Source: Elusimicrobiota bacterium (GTDB taxonomy: Bacteria; Elusimicrobiota; Elusimicrobia; FEN-1173). From it: 7,649 nucleotides of DNA. The translations under genes and the position numbers were made by a program. The DNA lies in assembly GCA_003158755.1 (NCBI GenBank), contig PMLF01000333.1:4199-11847 (forward strand), read 5' to 3'. Below, piece by piece: positions 6,201 through 7,649 of the stretch. A model generated the notes under the pieces. That model ran no database searches and was not told the origin of the DNA. It saw only the letters and a program-made list of their open reading frames with translations. Position 1 is the first letter of the stretch, and every line of letters starts with the position of its first letter.

Positions 6201-7648
6201 GAGGTCGTATCCGAGTGCAACCCATTGTTGGTTTCGCTGTCCTGGGCCAGGAGATTATCGGTGACGTTGCTCGTCGTCGTTCCGCTCATACAGGAGGAGG
6301 AGCCCGTCATCTTGGCCTGGCCTCCGAAGACGGCGAACCACTGTTCCGTCCAGCCGCTCCCGGAGGTTTGGGTCACGGTCTCGAAGGAATACGCTTGACC
6401 GTCGGAGGTCTGCCCGCCGTCGGTTTTGTCCCCGCTGCCGGTCAAGGTATTGCTCCCGGTGCCGTGGGCGCCGGTGAGGTGGCCGTCGGCGTCGTAGAAA
6501 TAATCCATGGTCGTCGTGCCTTCCTGGTCGGTGGTCACGCCGGTATCGGGATCGGTATCGATGGTGGAGGAGGTGGAGACGCTTTGCGCCATCACAGCCT
6601 TCCCGTTCAGGATGACGTACGTCTGCGAAAGGGTTCCGGTGGAATGCGTGACTTTCGGCGTGCCGTCGTCGTTCGTGAGGACGCGATCAACCGAGTCGCT
6701 AACGGTCGTTCCCGTCGCCGAAGCGCCGACCAAGATTCCATTCGGGTCGTAATAATAAAACATGGTCGTTGTAGACGAACTGGTGGAACCGTCGTTTACC
6801 TGCGTATAGGAATAGCTGGTCGAGTCGATCATCAGCGACTGACCTTTAAACACCGTGTAATCCTGGTAGGTCGTCGTTTGGGTGTAAGCCCCGTTGAGCG
6901 GGTCCGCATCGGAACCGGTGGAATCGCTCTCCGCATACACGTAACCGGTAACGGACAGCAGGTGACCGTAGGAGTCGTAGTTATACCACGTCGTGGACGT
7001 CTGATTTCCCCAGGTTCCATCCGGGCTGTAACCGTACGTGTAGCTGCCGTCGGGGTTCTGGAAGTAGGAGTAGGACGTGGAGGTCTGGCGGTACATCAGA
7101 GCCTGGTTCTTCATGTTCGAATTGATGGTGTAATCCTGGGTGATGTCGGTTTCGGTGTAGAGATCGCTCCAGGTCGGGGAGGAACCGTCGCCCGGGTCCG
7201 TCAGGGCCTTCTGCCAGGACCAGGTGGTTCCGCCGCCCGTCGCCCCCGTCATCACCCCATTGTCGTAGGTGTAAGAGGTCCAGGTGTAGGTGGTGCTGCC
7301 GTCGTTGTATAGGCCGTTCCCGTCCCCGGTTTGATCTCCTTCGTTGGCCCAGTTCTCCTGATAAGTGAGGAAGGACTGATTCTTGTAGACCAAGTAGGTC
7401 AGTTGGGAGTACGTGTAGGTCTCCCGGACTTGGTTGCCTTCCTTGTAGCTCGTCCCGATAGTAAAATTGTTGTTCTCGAAATAGTCGAGCTCGGAGGTCC
7501 CGTCCGCCTGGGGAGTCACCGTGACGTCCCAGACGTTCCCGGCCGCATCGGTCTTCTCCCAATACCCGCCTTGATCGACATACCCCTGGGCCGCCAAATA
7601 GTCGCCGGCCGAGGGATTCACCGACGCCGAATCGTTCCACGTCTGGCT
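2..7648 (-). CDS. Internal fragment of a giant multi-repeat, probably secreted or surface protein (both ends outside the window)
   Basis: One reading frame runs on the minus strand through 2549 codons without a stop; start and stop lie outside the window. The frame was checked by hand at more than 60 motif positions, and all had the same codon phase. Each long plus-strand frame in the in-register antisense phase ends at a TTA, CTA or TCA codon of this frame (677-679, 2060-2062, 3095-3097, 3707-3709, 4688-4690, 5999-6001, 7310-7312), which independently confirms the phase. Order of parts by window residue: Tyr/Thr-rich lead-in 1-81, YD-like modules 82-550, beta-rich zone 551-985, an unrecognised repeat domain (R0-R7) 986-2226, helical zone 2227-2480, start of R8 2481-2549. 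Composition is Gly/Ser/Thr/Asp/Asn-rich with four Cys and no membrane span. No catalytic signature was recognised. Known: proteins like this are usually exported, with an amino-terminal signal and a carboxy-terminal anchor, neither visible here. Inferred: a cell-surface or extracellular adhesive or contact protein. Very confident of the coding frame, much less of the role. Confidence 0.97.
211..970 (-). other. Acidic Ala/Leu-rich helical zone with five 'L[ST]DxQ'-type motifs
   Basis: This insert of about 250 residues separates R7 from R8. Motifs are MTPDQLLQAL (from 901), LSDAQLVTMASMLGIG (644-694), LTDGQRQTLILEVAAVI (548-622), LTDAQWAQLATDMGLTG (479-535) and LSDSQFLSLLALGTG (374-418). They recur about every 24-43 residues across the last four, each starting a helix, and several are preceded by D/N/G/K-rich turns (NGDKT, GGKDPG, DSKGNCK). 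They look like decayed EF-hand halves, with Gln where the loop-12 acid would be. Near 820-870 a charged helix (ALETEATTLEAAAAGG) could pair with others. After 374 comes a polar turn-rich stretch with DANGILLRIDGTQG. A Cys sits at 422-424. The function is unknown. Confidence 0.55.
971..1276 (-). repeat. R7, R domain after the dockerin-like pair
   Basis: Its first helix (TQRISQMTSFLTGG) is also the second helix of the dockerin-like pair, so the two share sequence. GSVDWTHGTISVG follows (VDW at 1223-1231), then VTLNVRANDDRGLVVGDMQ, the variant hallmark GLSLSDSRVR, and the closing VDVTALMTPQGIKDYL. The domain then runs without a spacer into the helical zone. Confidence 0.7.
1262..1441 (-). other. 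Dockerin-like pair of EF-hand calcium loops (window residues 2070-2129)
   Basis: Two twelve-residue loops, DLNGDGKVDAAD (1394-1429) and DTNQDGVVDDNE (1289-1324), are separated by 23 residues and each is followed by a helix (LTLYMQ; RAALTQRI). Ligand positions 1, 3, 5, 9 and 12 are all acidic or Asn, with Gly at 6 and Val at 8. The spacing and loop pattern match type I dockerins (known to bind cohesins with calcium). However, dockerins normally sit at protein ends and have paired recognition residues at loop positions 10-11. Here those are Ala-Ala and Asp-Asn, and the pair is internal between two R domains. A structural calcium clamp is at least as likely as cohesin docking. Confident of calcium-loop character, unsure of the partner. 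Confidence 0.75.
1394..1702 (-). repeat. R6, R domain running directly into a dockerin-like loop
   Basis: The copy shows MEKQFLSVIESGGKLDWDRT (LDW at 1652-1660), SVTFSLDDNGDLTENVSLAF, a second strand, LGDLSNTRVR in place of SPNLxxPEVR, and a helix ending IITKLGV. Where other copies close with a short turn and 'hTxxQhxxxh', this copy carries the calcium loop DLNGDGKVDAAD and then the closing helix LTLYMQSHSV. The loop therefore sits in register with the normal closing element rather than being simply appended. Confidence 0.7.
1775..2080 (-). repeat. R5, R domain
   Basis: The copy reads ALIGFFSKVHAGRIDWAHSS (IDW at 2033-2041), then a strand pair (ISADVVVRGSDGTILAHME), a Gly/Ser/Trp-rich strand (FGGGSFSWSF), the hallmark SPNFSNPEVQ, a helix with a conserved end (PFFNSLLGTNF) and the close VDMAQSLQNN. 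The start helix lacks the SLYxxLGG motif of R1 and R3. Confidence 0.75.
2423..2737 (-). repeat. R4, R domain with altered signature (ILW for VDW)
   Basis: It opens SMFDALGGDAFFNTLTSG, almost the same as R3, but the signature strand reads GTILWSRSQWAAG (2672-2680 for ILW), losing the conserved Asp. The remainder is regular: GQAVINISIAVEGGDG, VGISPNLADP, a helix ending ESVGLPS, and ASMADIQSAF. A 114-residue spacer follows (2081-2422), containing an Ala-rich helix (NAYDTAFAAAKANG) and a Met/Ser-rich stretch (GGSMSMSMPDIG). The spacer also carries a Cys at 2324-2326. Confidence 0.75.
2819..3139 (-). repeat. R3, full R domain
   Basis: Elements in order: SLYDLLGGGAFFGALKQG, then GSVDWSASSLTFGSGSDGK (VDW at 3074-3082), ARIGVRDGSGQILGWMS, AYDPSTGGMNF, EANLANDSVR in place of SPNLxxPEVR, a helix ending QLFGIQA, and VSLQDLDEDIQ. 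It is the closest match to R1 over the first 35 residues, as expected if the R0-R1 and R2-R3 pairs share an origin. Confidence 0.8.
3140..3337 (-). repeat. Inter-domain linker B (R2 to R3), related to linker A
   Basis: A 66-residue linker with LQNTTFLVG, GQGTYNAAIARG, ANAASDQVLHPRE, entering SLYDLLGG of R3. It matches the linker at 4199-4390 element by element and is almost the same length (66 against 64 residues). This indicates that the block R-linker-R was duplicated as a unit. A shortened trace (MKNTTIATG) occurs between R3 and R4 at 2738-2818. Confidence 0.7.
3338..3685 (-). repeat. R2, full R domain
   Basis: The copy starts VVYDLLNKNGFITAMESG, continues GTIDWSKSSLTLASSAGGK (IDW at 3623-3631), then VNISVRSYAGGPLLGSYS, the hallmark VSPNLNNLEVR, a helix ending KVFGLPPG, and LTLDQFNQQI. 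It is joined to R1 by 57 residues at 3686-3856 that do not resemble linker A. These include an aromatic helix (YNSIYNAFYNLLN) encoded by a small AT-rich patch. Confidence 0.8.
3857..4198 (-). repeat. R1, full R domain
   Basis: This copy shows the order of elements best. It has a start helix (SLYNAFGGKAFETALKSG), the signature strand GRVDWSSSSLTFGKGGDGK with VDW at 4133-4141, a second strand pair (FSLAIGVRSKTDGRLLG), and a variable turn. Then come FSANLGDDEMR in place of SPNLxxPEVR, a hydrophobic helix (GLMLGFFIAFFHLDPN) and the close TSLATLDSEI. One of the protein's four Cys lies here (4025-4027). The hydrophobic run is too short and too clearly the amphipathic helix seen in other copies to be a membrane span. 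Confidence 0.8.
4199..4390 (-). repeat. Inter-domain linker A (R0 to R1), duplicated at 3140-3337
   Basis: A 64-residue Ala/Ser/Gly-rich linker. Its landmarks are LKNTYFSLG, GSGTYQGEIAQG, ANAAADAAYQNG and a final HPKM leading directly into SLYNAFGG of R1. The same landmarks in the same order occur in the linker between R2 and R3. It is probably helical and flexible. It holds no catalytic or binding motif I recognise. Confidence 0.7.
4391..4693 (-). repeat. R0, first copy of the unrecognised R domain
   Basis: The copy begins TTFLDGSTADDKKGSITVG, in which the usual 'SGxVDWxxSSLTFG' strand is degenerate and has no Trp. The rest is typical: a second strand pair (FALQMKMYQGTVLAGVLGMT), the hallmark YTVSPNLAAPEIR, an amphipathic helix (AEFLQFFINLFGLDQN) and the closing TTMDQLAYQL. 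It is the outermost copy on the amino-terminal side, and edge copies are often the most divergent. Confidence 0.7.
4889..5980 (-). repeat. Beta-rich zone with four short degenerate units
   Basis: Four segments share a Gly, a hydrophobic pair, a small residue and alternating hydrophobics, then a Gly-rich turn and a second strand: SGGWVSNLSYSSDTG (unit at 5885-5980), TGLVQSVSLDLPGYDTQ (5495-5599), SGYISGFSVNLPAFNTG (5216-5317) and DGYITSFNANLSGPAGQ (4889-4981). The middle two also share the L-P turn, and three continue into a hydrophobic strand (TYTLFDT, QVWVVDAKP, LLSLLYTDTG). Between them lie VLDNWVVWDYNQLKQG at about 5350-5400 and VVWD/YYMDW-type aromatic helices around 5040. This part links the YD-like modules to the R domains. 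The similarity is weak and judged by eye, so duplication is possible rather than proven. Confidence 0.45.
5681..5716 (-). other. Single EF-hand-like calcium loop (window residues 645-656)
   Basis: The twelve residues DTNNDGSQDMGD place acidic or amide ligands at loop positions 1, 3, 5, 9 and 12 and Gly at position 6, which is the EF-hand/dockerin loop pattern. A hydrophobic stretch (VNFLFTGFTFLAEYG) follows. Position 8 is Gln rather than the usual hydrophobic residue, which weakens it. No second loop is seen nearby, so this is a lone calcium-site candidate inside the beta-rich zone. Confidence 0.5.
5999..7405 (-). repeat. Array of five to six divergent YD/RHS-like Tyr/Thr-rich modules
   Basis: Modules lie at 7226-7405 (M1), 6938-7138 (M2), 6704-6865 (M3), 6452-6625 (M4), 6119-6346 (M5, degenerate) and 5999-6073 (M6, first half only). 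Each begins with an aromatic strand followed by a Gly/Asn-Gln/Lys step: LTYLVYKNQSF, QDYTINSNMKNQALM, QDYTVFKGQSLM, QTYVILNGKAVM, WFAVFGGQAKM, DYTIQNGQI. A Ser/Thr stretch follows, usually with D-G (SYSYTQVNDGS in M3), then a YD-like hairpin: YTYDNGVMTGATGG, YNYDSYGHLLSVTGY, YYYDPNGILVGASATGT, YFYDADGHLTGAHGTGS. The hairpin matches the general YD-repeat pattern of an aromatic, Y, D, a G two to three residues on, then a hydrophobic and G. Known: YD repeats form beta-strand spirals in RHS/Tc toxins and in other large surface proteins. Inferred: a stalk or shell section. No RHS core-end motif (such as PxxxxDPxGL) or toxin tip is seen, so this is not a classical polymorphic toxin on this evidence. 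Confidence 0.75.
7406..7648 (-). other. Lead-in segment, Tyr/Asp/Thr-rich, unassigned
   Basis: Window residues 1-81 of the giant protein. The segment holds SAGDYLAAQGY, then GGYWEKTDAAGNVWDVTV and DGTSELDYFENNNFTIG, ending in RETYTYS just before the first clear module. Alternating polar and aromatic residues with D-G and G-N turns suggest short beta-hairpins. The TYTYS and DYF pieces look like the carboxy-terminal half of a module of the same kind as those that follow, so the module array probably extends beyond the window edge. No known family was recognised. Confidence 0.5.
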
Positions 7649-7649
7649 C

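Noticed and set aside
6005..7312. Long plus-strand open frame of 435 codons
   Set aside because: It has the same antisense register and ends at the complement of a CTA Leu codon (7310-7312). Its Val/Ile/Gly-rich repeats mirror the Thr/Ser/Tyr/Asp-rich YD-like modules.
5999..7405. RHS/polymorphic toxin with a carboxy-terminal toxin tip
   Set aside because: YD-like hairpins are present but there is no RHS core-end motif, no change to a toxin domain and no immunity gene. The protein continues for another 2000 residues of other repeats.
1..7649. Promoters, terminators, tRNAs, CRISPR arrays, IS ends or attachment sites
   Set aside because: The window is continuous coding sequence. I saw no regularly spaced direct DNA repeats with spacers, no terminal inverted repeats and no tRNA-like fold. 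The DNA-level repeats seen are short and follow from the protein repeats.

Overview
The whole window is the inside of one giant protein-coding gene on the minus strand. Reading the reverse complement from position 7648 down to position 2 gives 2549 sense codons in one phase with no stop. Neither the start nor the stop codon lies in the window, so the full protein is longer than 2549 residues. No RNA gene, promoter, terminator, IS element, CRISPR array or intergenic gap is visible.

Layout, from the amino-terminal side (high coordinates) to the carboxy-terminal side (low coordinates): (1) 7406-7648, a Tyr/Thr/Asp-rich lead-in. (2) 5999-7405, five and a half divergent copies of a Thr/Ser/Tyr-rich module resembling YD/RHS repeats. 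(3) 4700-5998, a beta-rich zone with four short degenerate units of the type 'G-[WYL]-[VI]-x-x-[LFV]' and one EF-hand-like calcium loop. (4) 971-4693, eight copies (R0 to R7) of a roughly 100-115-residue domain I do not recognise, with hallmarks 'SGxVDWxxSSLTFG' and 'SPNLxxPEVR', separated by linkers, two of which are clearly related. A dockerin-like pair of EF-hand loops is joined to the sixth full copy, R6. (5) 211-970, an acidic Ala/Leu-rich helical zone with five 'L[ST]DxQ'-type motifs. (6) 2-208, the beginning of a ninth copy (R8), cut by the window edge.

The protein is rich in Gly, Ser, Thr, Asp and Asn, has only four Cys in 2549 residues, and has no transmembrane segment or recognisable enzyme active site. 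Together with the calcium-loop motifs and YD-like modules this points to a huge secreted or surface-anchored repeat protein such as an adhesin, stalk or contact protein. That role is inference. The host looks like a GC-rich bacterium. Giant genes of this style are known from Omnitrophota (candidate phylum OP3), and the YD-like modules fit my impression of those proteins, but Planctomycetota, Elusimicrobiota or another lineage cannot be excluded.

The long open frames on the plus strand (for example 821-2062 and 6005-7312) are exact codon-register antisense shadows of this gene and are not annotated. They end precisely where the real gene uses a rare TTA, CTA or TCA codon.
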